A stretch of 64,000 bases of DNA from JAAYJS01 sp964346185 (GCA_964346185.1 CAYFTR010000001.1:73648-137647), one strand, 5' to 3'; positions 18,594 through 27,665 are shown, counted from the first letter of the stretch. Program-made: numbers and translations. The notes: generated by a model from the letters alone, not told the origin.

Positions 18594-19721
18594 TTAAAAT
18601 TCTCTCAATCTTTTTATTTCCATATTCAATGTTTTTGCTGCGATTTCTACTTCTTTAATTGTATTATATTTTCCGAAAGAAAAGCGCAAACTTCCATTCT
18701 CATACTCTTTTCCAACATTCCCTGCCTGGATAACGTGGGAAGCCTCTAATCGATCACTATTGCAAGCTGATCCCATAGATGCTAAAATTCCTTTTCGAGA
18801 CAAAAGCTGTAATAAGGTTTCGCTACTTAAGTCTTTGATACTGATACTTAAAATTCCTGGCACACTATCTTCTTCACAGTTGACTATTATGTTATCTTTA
18901 TGCACGATTTTCAAAAAACTATTTCTTAATTTTATTAAATGCTTTCGATATTTATCTTTTTCTTTTTTTAATTTTTTACATGCTAAGCCAAAACCTACAA
19001 TACCGGCAACATTTTCAGTTCCCGCTCTCATTTGTTTTTCCTGTCCACCCCCACTGATAAGTTCTATTACGTGTACCCCTTTTTTTACATATAGGGCACC
19101 GATCCCTTTGGGGCCATAAATTTTATGTGCTGAGATACTGTAAAAATCAACATCCAATGTTTTTACATTAATATATTCTGTACCAATAGCTTGGACACCG
19201 TCTGAATGTATCAAAATTCCCTTTCTTTTTGCAATTTGAGATAAATCATATATAGGTTCAATTGCTCCAACTTCATTATTTACCGTCATAACAGAGGCAA
19301 GTATTGTTTCTTCGGATATTGCGTTTTCAAAGTCTAATAGTTTTACTTTAAAATCTTTATCCACTGGCAAAATTGTTACTTCAAAACCCATTCTTTTTAG
19401 CCATTTAAAACTATTTAATACACAATGGTGCTCAATTGCTGTAGTAATAAGATGATTTCCTCTTTTTTTTAAAGCTAGAGCACAACCTTTAATAGCCATA
19501 TTTACAGATTCTGTCCCTGAAGATGTAAATATAATTTCCGAAGGATCAGCACCCTATAAATCGGCAACTTGGCTTCGAGCAGTTTCTATCGCTTTCTTGA
19601 CTTCTTTTGCTTTAGGGTATATTGCCGATAGATTATAGTAGTCTTTTGCAAGATATTTTTTCATCGTCTCAAGAACCTCTTCATCTATTGGGGTTGTTGC
19701 ACTGTTATCTAGATATATCAT
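18594..19721 (-). pseudogene. Cysteine desulfurase (NifS/IscS family), nonsense mutation at codon 56
   Basis: A class V PLP enzyme that removes sulfur from cysteine for iron-sulfur or other sulfur cofactors. From the ATG at 19721: MIYLDNSATTPIDEEVLETM, then TAG at 19554-19556 (in VADLxGADPSEI, probably once TTG), then IIFTSSGTESVNMAIKG and an intact remainder: TTAIEHHCVLNS, VMTVNNEVGAIEP, the PLP-lysine motif YSISAHKIYGPKGIGALYV, RAGTENVAGIVG and the active loop MGSACNSD. Total 375 codons, normal for the family. It overlaps the IIB gene by 4 bases (ATGA). A dedicated desulfurase in a methyltransferase operon is unusual; it might serve an iron-sulfur corrinoid-reactivating protein. Confidence 0.87.
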
Positions 19722-20035
19722 TTCTCTTTTCCTCTTTCCTTCAATTTCTCTAGATATTCTGATATTTCTTTTACCATCTTCTTTTCCCCAATATGGTTAA
19801 TAAAAGGTTTACCGCTGACAATATATACACTACCATCTTTACAGAGCGGCATCATTTGCACCAAAACATGTATTCCTTTTAAATTCACTTCCGGTGATTC
19901 CCAGACATTTTGAATAGTCGTGTTGACGATAATACCTTTTTTTGCTGCTGCTTCTCTTATAAGTTCCGCACCCCTTAACATGGTCGTTCCACACAGACCT
20001 CCAACGAAATGAACTCTTAATGTTGCGGTCATCAT
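19718..20035 (-). CDS. PTS EIIB-like protein (galactitol/ascorbate type), second copy in the locus
   Basis: A 105-residue protein with the phosphotransferase IIB fold. A phosphocysteine loop follows the first strand (FVGGLCGTTMLRG, Cys about 15), and the C-terminus has VSGKPFINHIGEKKM, like the VINGLPFLTGIGEEE ending of galactitol IIB proteins. It begins one base after the UroD-family methyltransferase stop and overlaps the desulfurase start, so it belongs to the operon. Two IIB-like genes here might mean two IIB chains for one IIC, or that this copy works with the methyltransferase. That is inference. Confidence 0.72.
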   Translation of the reverse strand: MMTATLRVHFVGGLCGTTMLRGAELIREAAAKKGIIVNTTIQNVWESPEVNLKGIHVLVQMMPLCKDGSVYIVSGKPFINHIGEKKMVKEISEYLEKLKERGKEK

Positions 20036-21172
20036 TTATAATCGGATCGGGTATTGTCCGTATTTTTGAGCCAGTTTAAATAATAATATTAAATTAGAAA
20101 CCGGTACATCTGGCTGTACTACGTTAGCAGGTGAAAGAATAAATCCTCCGCCTGGAGCTAAATCTCTAATTCTTTCTTTAACTTCTTCTTCTACAACTTC
20201 AGGAGGACCTGCTAATTTTTGCTGAAGATCTATACCACCAAAAAAAATGATGTCTTTACCAAAATCTCTTTTTAGTTCGGCCGTATTCATACCTTTTGCC
20301 AATGGTTGTACCGGATTAAAAACTTCAATTCCCGCTTTCATCATATTAGGTATTATTTTACGTATAGCACCGCAACAGTGTTGGAAAATTTTGGCCTGTG
20401 GTGCCTTAGACTTTATAAAAGCATTTAATTCCTTTCGGTAGGGCAACATAAATTCATGATACATTTTAGGAGAAAAAAACGGTGCATTCTGATGTGCTAA
20501 ATCGTCTTGTGTTTCAACAATATCTACATAAGGACCAGCCGTGCTTAATAAAACATCGTAAAACGCTAATAGAACATCCAATATTTTACCCATTAATTTA
20601 TGAGCTAACTTTTTTGCATGAACCATGTCCATCATGAATCTGTCGTATCCTCTAAGAAAGCAAGCCATATCAAAAAATCCTCTAGCTGGCGAACGTGTAG
20701 ATATACTATAATTAGAATTAAAGTAGTAATCTTCTACTGTTTCTTTTAATTCTCGATTGCGATTTCCTTCATATGGATTGGGCCAATTATAACTGTCTAA
20801 ATCAATTAAAGAAGCGGAAGCTAGAGGTGTACCTATCCATTCATTAAATTGTCCCACTTTAATAGTAGTTACTCCCCACTCATTTTTTACACCTCCGTTG
20901 GGCAAGACTTCGCCTTGAAAATTTTGGTTTCCCTTTAAAAAAACATGACGAAAATCTCCACCTAAATGATCAAAAATTCTCGGGTCATAAATATTATCAC
21001 CGTGACCACTTCTAAAAGGTTCTATATCACCTTCTATTTTAAAATACTCTTTCAGTTGAAAGTAAACCAAGTCATTAACACTAGCACCTGTTGCACCGAT
21101 GCAAATCGGCACCCGGTCCGGTTCTTCGTGGTTTAAAGTCTTTCTAACTCTCTCTCTTGATGTTAATGTCAT
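20036..21172 (-). CDS. Uroporphyrinogen decarboxylase-family methyltransferase (MtaA/O-demethylase type)
   Basis: A 378-residue TIM-barrel protein of the UroD superfamily. The start MTLTSRERVRKTLNHEEPDR and the late IFQHCCGAIRKIIPNMMKAG, EVFNPVQPLAKGMN, IIFFGGIDLQQ and APGGGFILSPANVVQPDVP match corrinoid-dependent methyltransferases rather than haem enzymes. H-C-C-G is the zinc-binding HxC region that activates thiols or substrates in this group. The ATG at 21172 has AGGAAG 6-7 bases upstream. Its position next to corrinoid-carrier, pterin methyltransferase and PTS genes suggests it removes a methyl group from an imported (phospho)sugar or polyol. The frame is intact. Confidence 0.87.
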   Translation of the reverse strand: MTLTSRERVRKTLNHEEPDRVPICIGATGASVNDLVYFQLKEYFKIEGDIEPFRSGHGDNIYDPRIFDHLGGDFRHVFLKGNQNFQGEVLPNGGVKNEWGVTTIKVGQFNEWIGTPLASASLIDLDSYNWPNPYEGNRNRELKETVEDYYFNSNYSISTRSPARGFFDMACFLRGYDRFMMDMVHAKKLAHKLMGKILDVLLAFYDVLLSTAGPYVDIVETQDDLAHQNAPFFSPKMYHEFMLPYRKELNAFIKSKAPQAKIFQHCCGAIRKIIPNMMKAGIEVFNPVQPLAKGMNTAELKRDFGKDIIFFGGIDLQQKLAGPPEVVEEEVKERIRDLAPGGGFILSPANVVQPDVPVSNLILLFKLAQKYGQYPIRL

Positions 21173-21640
21173 AATTATCTTCCTTTTTTTCTTTAAGCTC
21201 AGCCAATTTTTCAATTAACATTTCTTTATTTTTTACCTCTGCAATTTCAGACAAAAGTGACTCTGAAGAAAAAATTTCCATAAGTTTGCTTAGATCATTG
21301 ATATGATCTTCCGGATTTTTGTTTGCTAATAAAAATATCAGTTTCACCGGTACCTGCTCTGCATTGTTGCCATATTTGTAAATTTTACAGATTTTTCCAA
21401 AAACACTAACCCAACATCTGATTGGAGTACATGTCCTGAATTAGCATGTGGAATTGCAATCCCGATCGGAACTGTTGGAAGCCCTGTCGGATATTTGTTT
21501 TCTCTATTCATAACATCTGAAAAATATTCCCGATTTACACTTCCGTTTTCAACCATTTTTTCAACAATCGCCTTTATCGCTTCTTCTTTTGTTGGAATAT
21601 TTAAATTAAATAAGATATTTTCTTCTCGAAATACCATCAT
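21144..21640 (-). pseudogene. PTS EIIA (fructose/mannitol type 2), frameshifted
   Basis: The first frame begins MMVFREENILFNLNIPTKEE and has the phosphohistidine motif PIGIAIPHANSGH, then shifts near 21371-21388, in TTTACAAATATGGCAACAATG. In the next frame the expected GNNAEQVPVKLIFLLANKNPEDH appears and runs to 21144. One base change would join them into a protein of about 165 residues, the normal IIA size. As it stands, the C-terminal half is lost although the active histidine remains. The 3' end overlaps the methyltransferase start by 29 bases. Confidence 0.85.
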
Positions 21641-21657
21641 TCTTAACCTTCTGCTAC

Positions 21658-22920
21658 TTATTTCACAAATAAACTAAATACTTTTGTAATAATATATCCT
21701 AACGGATCTCCACCCATATCGAAGCTGGAAACAAGTCCGTTTGAGGCGTCATGTAACCCTAAATTAGACATTGCAGATGTATGAAGTTCTGCCATTGAAG
21801 TTGCAATTAAAAAAACGGGCACCATCCATATCATAATAAATAAAAACATTCTAAAAACATTGCCTTTTAGATATGGTGCTATGGCACCACACCAATAAGG
21901 AACAACTGCTAAGCTGGCTATAGCGAGCATCTGATTGCCGGGTAGAACCATTGCTAATAAAATCGAACAAGGAAATATCAACAAAGTTGTCGCCATAACT
22001 GACGGATTTCCAACTAATGCGGCGCAATCGACAGCAATGTAAACTTCGCGATCTTCAAATTTTTCTTGAACAAATTCAGTTACAGCATTAGCAATGGGGA
22101 TAACACCTTCACAAAGTACCGAAACGGTTTTGGGGAAAAATACCATTAACACACCGACTTGAATACCCAGATTTAATATGTCTCCGTATGGCATTTTTGC
22201 AACAATACCAATAAACATTCCAATTAGAACTCCCATTACACCGATTACACCAAATACACCCATTTTATTCTTTATCGATTGAGGAGAAGCATTGATATCT
22301 CTTATTCCCGGTATTTTCTCTATTAATAAATTAAACGGTTTTGCAAATAACCCTAGTAAAGTAACGGCACATGGAACGGATATACCTGGCAATCCGTTAA
22401 ACTCCTGATAATTTTTTGCAGTATAGTCAGCAATAAACGACCCAATTGTTAAATAAATCGTAGCAGCTGCAACACCCAGGAATACATTACCATCTGTTAA
22501 ACCCCATACAAAAGCACCAACTACTTGACCATGCCAGATACTCCATACATCTGTCCACATCATTTTTACAATCTTTAACATTACCAGTATTATATTCACT
22601 GCAAAAACCGAAAAAAATGTAAATGCTAGTCCAGGCCATGCAAAAGCCAAAACTGCTGATCCCCAACCCACATCTGTGACCGCCATAGATTTGTTAAAGT
22701 TCTGTGAGAAGATTTGCAGCGCAGGTGTTATAACTGCAATAGCATTATTTACTATGACAAAAAGACCTGCTAATCCAATTCCTGTATATAATCCTCCACG
22801 TAAACTTCTTTTGAATCCCGCTTGAAATATAAGACCTAAAAAGAAAATAACTATGGACACTAATATAGGACCAACTAAATTCCCTAATAAAACTGATACG
22901 GCAGTTGACATATTTTCCAT
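21658..22920 (-). CDS. PTS EIIC, galactitol type (sugar/polyol permease)
   Basis: A 420-residue membrane protein with about 9-11 hydrophobic segments, of the galactitol/sgcC EIIC family. It forms the translocation channel that phosphorylates its substrate during import. Visible are FFLGLIFQAGFKRSLRGGLY near the N-terminus, VDCAALVGNPSVMATTLLIF and LPGNQMLAIASLAVVPYWCG. GAGGAG lies 6 bases upstream of the ATG. It is intact, and stands between the IIB and the broken IIA genes. Substrate unknown; galactitol-type IICs take hexitols, pentitols and related compounds. Confidence 0.9.
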   Translation of the reverse strand: MENMSTAVSVLLGNLVGPILVSIVIFFLGLIFQAGFKRSLRGGLYTGIGLAGLFVIVNNAIAVITPALQIFSQNFNKSMAVTDVGWGSAVLAFAWPGLAFTFFSVFAVNIILVMLKIVKMMWTDVWSIWHGQVVGAFVWGLTDGNVFLGVAAATIYLTIGSFIADYTAKNYQEFNGLPGISVPCAVTLLGLFAKPFNLLIEKIPGIRDINASPQSIKNKMGVFGVIGVMGVLIGMFIGIVAKMPYGDILNLGIQVGVLMVFFPKTVSVLCEGVIPIANAVTEFVQEKFEDREVYIAVDCAALVGNPSVMATTLLIFPCSILLAMVLPGNQMLAIASLAVVPYWCGAIAPYLKGNVFRMFLFIMIWMVPVFLIATSMAELHTSAMSNLGLHDASNGLVSSFDMGGDPLGYIITKVFSLFVK

Positions 22921-23002
22921 TTTTTTCTCCTCTTTATTTTTAAATTCGCATCATTAGCACTTCATGTAGAAATTTTAGTTTATTCTATATAGATATTTTT
23001 CA

Positions 23003-23290
23003 TCATCTTAATAATTTTTTTGTTGTTTCTTCTTTCTTTTTCTTACCTCCTATAATGTAATCAATTCCCTGTACAGATGGTGCCCCAAAACTTTCATCTA
23101 TGGAAGTCATCCAGCAAACAACCATATTTTCTCTTCCTTTATACGGATCTAAATCACTGATCATACAGTGTTTAACTTCATAATCTGTCACACCCAGTTT
23201 GCCCAAGTACTCCGTAATCGTCATTTCTGCATTGACAGATGTATTAATTCCAGCACCACACACACATAAAACCAGTTTTTTCTCTGACAA
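23003..23290 (-). CDS. PTS EIIB, galactitol type
   Basis: A 95-residue IIB subunit with the phosphocysteine loop LCVCGAGINTS (Cys near residue 9 or 11) and the C-terminal QGIDYIIGGKKKKEE. I chose the TTG at 23290 (LSEKKLVLC) because a perfect AAAGGAGG lies 8 bases upstream; an earlier in-frame ATG at 23332 lies inside the aldolase gene and has no such site. It receives phosphate from EIIA and gives it to the sugar bound in EIIC, the next gene. Confidence 0.87.
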   Translation of the reverse strand: MSEKKLVLCVCGAGINTSVNAEMTITEYLGKLGVTDYEVKHCMISDLDPYKGRENMVVCWMTSIDESFGAPSVQGIDYIIGGKKKKEETTKKLLR

Positions 23291-23304
23291 TTTCTTATCC
23301 TCCT

Positions 23305-23955
23305 TTAATTTTGACCAACAACCTGTGAACAAAAACTATAAGCATGATTTGCTTGCTCCGCCGTAAGGACAATTGGTTCACCTAATCTGTTAGCAATATC
23401 AGCAATTTTCGCCGTGACTTCGACTGTTACAGCAACTTCAAGGCATTTTTCCAAGTTTTCCCCTACAGCAATTGGACCATGTGCAAACAAATTAACAGCT
23501 CTTTTGCCTTTAAGTGTCTCAACAATCCTTCGATAAAATCTTTCATCATATGGACCTAGTTCAAGCCCTTTTACTACTGGTACACCTCCACCAACTAGAT
23601 TACCTTGTGTTGTTGTTACACATGGTATTTCCTTTCCAACGCAAGAGTAAGCCGTTGCATAGATGGAATGAGTATGGATGACTGAGTGTATATCTTGCCT
23701 GCTTTTTAGGATCTCTGCAAACATCTTGGAGGCGACTGAAATTTTACGACGCGCCTCTATGATGCTAACGTTTTCATCTATAATTACAATGTCTTCCCAG
23801 GTCATATTGTCATATTCCATTCCACTGGGCGTTATGCAAATATTGCCAGTATCAGGATCCCTTGCACAGACAGTTCCGCCTGCCATTACAACTAATTCAT
23901 ATTCAACTAGTTTCTTGGCAGTATTTAAAACCGCCTCTCTCAAGCTCCTTAACAT
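23305..23955 (-). CDS. Class II aldolase/adducin-family protein (L-fuculose-1-phosphate aldolase-like)
   Basis: A 216-residue zinc aldolase/epimerase fold. Zinc ligands are seen at IHTHSIYA and LFAHGPIAVG, with SGMEYDNM in the substrate pocket and ARRKISVASKMFAEI. The family cleaves ketose phosphates to DHAP or glycolaldehyde phosphate plus an aldehyde. An AAGGAGG lies 5 bases before the ATG. It is the first gene after the sigma-54 promoter and probably acts on the phosphorylated, perhaps demethylated, PTS product. The exact substrate cannot be read from sequence. Confidence 0.88.
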   Translation of the reverse strand: MLRSLREAVLNTAKKLVEYELVVMAGGTVCARDPDTGNICITPSGMEYDNMTWEDIVIIDENVSIIEARRKISVASKMFAEILKSRQDIHSVIHTHSIYATAYSCVGKEIPCVTTTQGNLVGGGVPVVKGLELGPYDERFYRRIVETLKGKRAVNLFAHGPIAVGENLEKCLEVAVTVEVTAKIADIANRLGEPIVLTAEQANHAYSFCSQVVGQN

Positions 23956-24000
23956 TTAAACCTCCTTGTAATTTAAGTTTTCCATGTACTTAGAATTATT

Positions 24001-24017
24001 TGCAAGACTTGTGCCAA
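24001..24017 (-). promoter_or_regulatory. Near-perfect sigma-54 (-24/-12) promoter for the PTS/methyltransferase operon
   Basis: Minus strand TTGGCACAAGTCTTGCA: TTGGCAC, 5 bases, TTGCA, with GG and GC exactly ten bases apart. It is about 46 bases upstream of the aldolase start. The neighbouring regulator contains GAFTGA, the sigma-54 contact loop, so the pair explains each other. Confidence 0.92.
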
Positions 24018-24131
24018 ATATTTGGTTTTATTTGTAACCTTGTATTTTCTGTGTTAGCGCGTACATATATTACATATCATTCCGATTCCATCTTTATATA
24101 CCAATTTTTCTCCAATTACACCATGTTTAAC

Positions 24132-24148
24132 TAGTTATCATTAGTTAT
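24132..24148. promoter_or_regulatory. Candidate upstream activating site: direct repeat TAGTTAT
   Basis: Two copies of TAGTTAT start exactly 10 bases apart (24132 and 24142), about 130-145 bases upstream of the sigma-54 promoter's expected start site. That is the usual enhancer distance. The match to any known LevR-type site is not established. Confidence 0.3.
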
Positions 24149-24218
24149 TATTTGTTGAAAAAGAAAGAACACAGTATTTAACACTTGCCCTTTTTACAAG
24201 CATTTAAATTTATTACAA

Positions 24219-24257
24219 TAAAAAAATCGAAAGGGAGATAATTTTACTTTCCCTTCC
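24219..24257 (-). terminator. Terminator of the sigma-54 activator gene
   Basis: On the minus strand GAAGGGAAA and TCCCTTTC form an imperfect stem followed by GATTTTTTTATT. It lies about 130 bases past the regulator stop; the rest of this gap holds only the operon promoter region. Confidence 0.6.
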
Positions 24258-24387
24258 AACTTAAAAATGTTACCTACTGATAGAATGCCATAATTAACAA
24301 AAATTTATCTATACTCCCATATTTTTTTAATAATCATAGAATGCTATTTAACATTATATCCAAATAGTGGAGTTTTCATTTTTTCGC

Positions 24388-27287
24388 TTAGGCTTTTAAT
24401 ACTTCCAGTAAATCGTTTTTACTTTTTGCCAATCGTATGTTTTTCATCGTGTTTCTGTTTCTTATAATATTTTTTTGAAAACCTCTTGGTATTTCAGCAT
24501 CATTATCTTTCATTCCTAAAAGAAATATTACATCGACCTCTACTCGATCCCATTGGATTTTTTGTTTTAGTGTTATAATACCAATACCATTTTTTAATAC
24601 AGTATCAAATTTAGGAGAATGGATCACAGCAATACCTTTTTCATCTCCATCCAACATGTCAAACGGCTCTAATTCCATGCGCTCAAGAACTGTTTTATAA
24701 TATTTTTCGGTAACATAAGCCTCTATAAACATTTGATTACATAGAAAACGGATAATTTCTTCTTTATTATTAAATGATTTTTGAACAAACACTATTTTAT
24801 CATCAAATTCATACCATTTTTTTTCTTTATTTTTTCTATAAATTTTTTTGATTTCTTCTATTCTGTCCCCTGAAAAAATCTCATCTATTGTGAAAAATGG
24901 AATATAATCTATTTTGGGTTTTACAGTTCCAACAATACAAACAATATTGTATTGTTTTTCAAAGCCTCTAATATATTGTTCCATATTTTCATGCTCAAAG
25001 ACTCCGAACGTCTCAATCACAATTTGTTCATTTTTGAGTTCTTTTGTCAACCAATTTTTTAAAAATAAACCTGTACCTTTTCCTGTTAGACATGTTGTGA
25101 TTATTAGATACTTCTTTTCATTAAATTCTTGCCTTTTAGAGCATAATTTATTTTGTTGAATATCTTTTTCATAGCGAAGTTCATCTGCTATTTGATCTAG
25201 GTCCGAATCATTTAAAATTGCCCTTCGCAGTGCTTCAATCACTGTTATTGTGTCGGTTCTATCGAGAGTTCTTGTTGGTATACCCGTCGTTTCCGTTACC
25301 ATATCACCAAAAGTTGTTAACGAACCCATATCAGCCAGCAAAAGCACACCTTTTCCTTGATCGATTTTTTTTACTAAGTCTATCGTTCTTTCTAGCGCAC
25401 TTTCGTGCTTTTCATTCATTGCCATTTCAATATATCTACCATGATCAATACCTAAAACTTTGTTTGCAACTGCAACCATACCACTTGCAACGCTACCGTG
25501 TGAAATAACAATGACGCCTACTTTTCTGTCTTCAATTGTATAGGAATCTCTTACAATCATATTCAAATACATCGTGATAAATCCAGCTTCATCAATAGGC
25601 ATATTAAGCCCCGTTTCAATTTCAATTAACCCCAAAATATCCATTGCAACCATAAATTCTCGTGGATATTTTTCTCTAATACTTGTAATTTTGGGATTTT
25701 TGATGCTTTTGCCTCTCCTAATCCTCTCCACTGCAGCATTTAGGTGAGCGATTAAAACATAATAAAGACTATCAATGTTAAGATGATATAACGTTTTAAC
25801 CATTTTTTTAATTTTTTCTACAATTTCAACGATTTCAACTCCATAAATACCTACAAGCTCTTTCATGCTAAGTTTACTTTTGTTCTTTTCTATTTTCTCT
25901 ACAAATTTTTTTAATTGATTATCAACTTCAGAGCCAATTATATTATTAACTATATCCTGATTCTCATACTTTAATAATAATTCACCGTAACGTCTTTCGA
26001 TATAGGAGTATATATCATCCAATAAATTGAACTTCGTATTTTCTGCATTTGAATTTTTATTAATCTTATTGTTTATAACAATTTCTCCACGACCTATCAT
26101 TCTCTCTATTACTTGTCTAAAATGTTTTATTTGAAAAAGCCCTTGCTTTACATTTTTAGATAAAACTTTTAAAGATATTCTTAGATAATCACTTTCATCA
26201 ACAATCATATTTAAAAAACTTTTAGCACAAGCAACTTGTATTTCACTCTTTAATTGTCCCAGATTTCCAGGACAATCAAAGAGAAGTAAAGCTTTAATCG
26301 CTTCGTTCTCAACTACAATTTGTTTTTCAATACGTATAGATTCTCGGTAAAAAAAGTATTTAATTAAACTGAAGCGTTCTTCTAATGGTCTATCTTTTAA
26401 TGGGAGTATTTCTATAACCATTGGAATACGACGTCTAAAAGTGCTTAGAAGTGTTAATTCCGAGTTCTCAGTCGTTGCAGCAATTATTGTTAAGTTAACT
26501 GACCTCTCATGACTTGTTTCCCCTAATCTTCTGAATTTACCCTTATCAATTAGATAAAACAACTGTTCTTGCCCCTCAGGAGGAAGACGATGAATTTCAT
26601 CCAAAAATAAAATACTATTGTTAGCTCTTTCTACTAATCCCTCTTTATCGACATCTGCCCCTGTAAAAGCTCCTTTTTTATATCCGAATAAATGTGACAT
26701 TAAAAGCTCCGGATTCTCTGCATAGTCTGCGCAATTAAATACGATAAATTCAGCTTTTTCATCAAGTAAGTTTTCTTCTTTTGCAAACCGAAACATTAAC
26801 CCTGCCAAATCACTTTTTCCTACACCAGTTTCTCCTAAAATTAAAGTATGTAAACCCATTGGTGGGTACATTATTGCAGCTTTTGCTTGTTTTATAACAG
26901 GGGACAAGCTCCCTTGATAACCGACTAAATCAGAAAAAGGGTCTTTTTTGGAACTCATGTATATTGCCGTTTCTTTTGATGCAATATTTTCTATTAGTTT
27001 TATTTTTTTATTTAATTTTCGAACAACGTAACGGGAAACTACAAAACCTTCTTCATTGAGTTTTGTTGTTAAACTTCGTTCAGATAAACCTAAATAATTT
27101 TCCGGATTTTTTTCAATATGAGTTAAAATATTTTTTTTAGTCGTTCTCTTGAGTTTTCAATAGAAAGACGTTGCCGCAAAAGTACTATTTGTTCCCGCCC
27201 AACATTTAATTTTTCTCCAATTTGTTCATCTGTCAGGGGATTGAAGTAACTCTCTTTTTTTAAAACTTCTAATAATTTTTTCTCCAT
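24388..27287 (-). pseudogene. LevR-like sigma-54-dependent PTS regulator, frameshifted in an A8 tract
   Basis: The intact form would be about 965 residues. An N-terminal helix-turn-helix starts at the ATG at 27287 (AGGAGG 4 bases upstream; MEKKLLEVLKKESYF). The frame breaks at eight adenines (27132-27139); the other frame goes on ILTHIEKNPENYLGLSERSL into the AAA+ domain: LGETGVGKSDLAG (Walker A), KKGAFTGADVDKEG (sigma-54 contact loop), ILFLDEIHRLP (Walker B). Then come a PRD (AHLNAAVERIRRGK), a mannose-type EIIA domain (VIVISHGSVASGM), an EIIB-like domain and a C-terminal type 2 EIIA domain (GIAVIHSP). Nine or six adenines would restore the frame. Such proteins activate PTS operons when phosphorylation signals substrate; this is the evident activator of 24001-24017. 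Confidence 0.87.
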
Positions 27288-27332
27288 AGCTCCTCCTAAA
27301 TCAACCCACATCCAGCTATTAAAGATCATTAA

Positions 27333-27349
27333 CGCAAATTACATGCCAA
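27333..27349 (-). promoter_or_regulatory. Sigma-54-like promoter upstream of the activator gene itself
   Basis: Minus strand TTGGCATGTAATTTGCG: GG and GC again ten bases apart, with single departures (T for C in -24, G for A in -12). It lies about 46 bases from the regulator start, the same spacing as the operon promoter to its first gene. It suggests sigma-54 autoregulation. Confidence 0.55.
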
Positions 27350-27433
27350 AACTTGGTAGGTTTTGTAATGCCAATTGATTAAGATTACTACTTTTTTGCC
27401 CATTCAAACCATCATGTTTATTATTTAAACTAA

Positions 27434-27456
27434 TGTGGCATGTTTCGGGTACCACA
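27434..27456. promoter_or_regulatory. Inverted repeat, candidate enhancer or operator for the activator gene
   Basis: TGTGGCA and TACCACA flank 9 bases (TGTTTCGGG), matching as TGTGGYA/TRCCACA. It lies roughly 110-135 bases upstream of the start site predicted from 27333-27349, the right place for an enhancer. I see no copy near the operon promoter. The remaining 27288-27596 bases contain no gene. Confidence 0.35.
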
Positions 27457-27596
27457 CTATATTTGTGATTATGAATTGAACTATATTTTAAACAAACCGT
27501 ATATTTATTTTTATTGCTGATTCATCATTTTCTCATTTACGATGGAAATACTACCAGGACACTTAAAAATTTACATTCGCAAATTATACGATTATA

Positions 27597-27665
27597 TAAA
27601 AAAGCCATGTAAAACCCTTTGCGGTACAATGCTTTGAAAAACACACCGAGAGGCATTACATGGCT
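27597..27665 (-). terminator. Long-loop terminator after the alcohol dehydrogenase gene
   Basis: AGCCATGTAA (27603-27612) and TTACATGGCT (27656-27665) form a perfect 10-base stem, with TTTTTTATAT following on the minus strand. The 43-base loop is far longer than normal and could fold further. Confidence 0.7.

Noticed and set aside
20247..20441. Open frames on the opposite strand of real genes (for example 34020-34520 and 41633-41956)
   Set aside because: They mirror strongly coding sequence on the other strand, have no ribosome binding sites and show no protein-like patterns.
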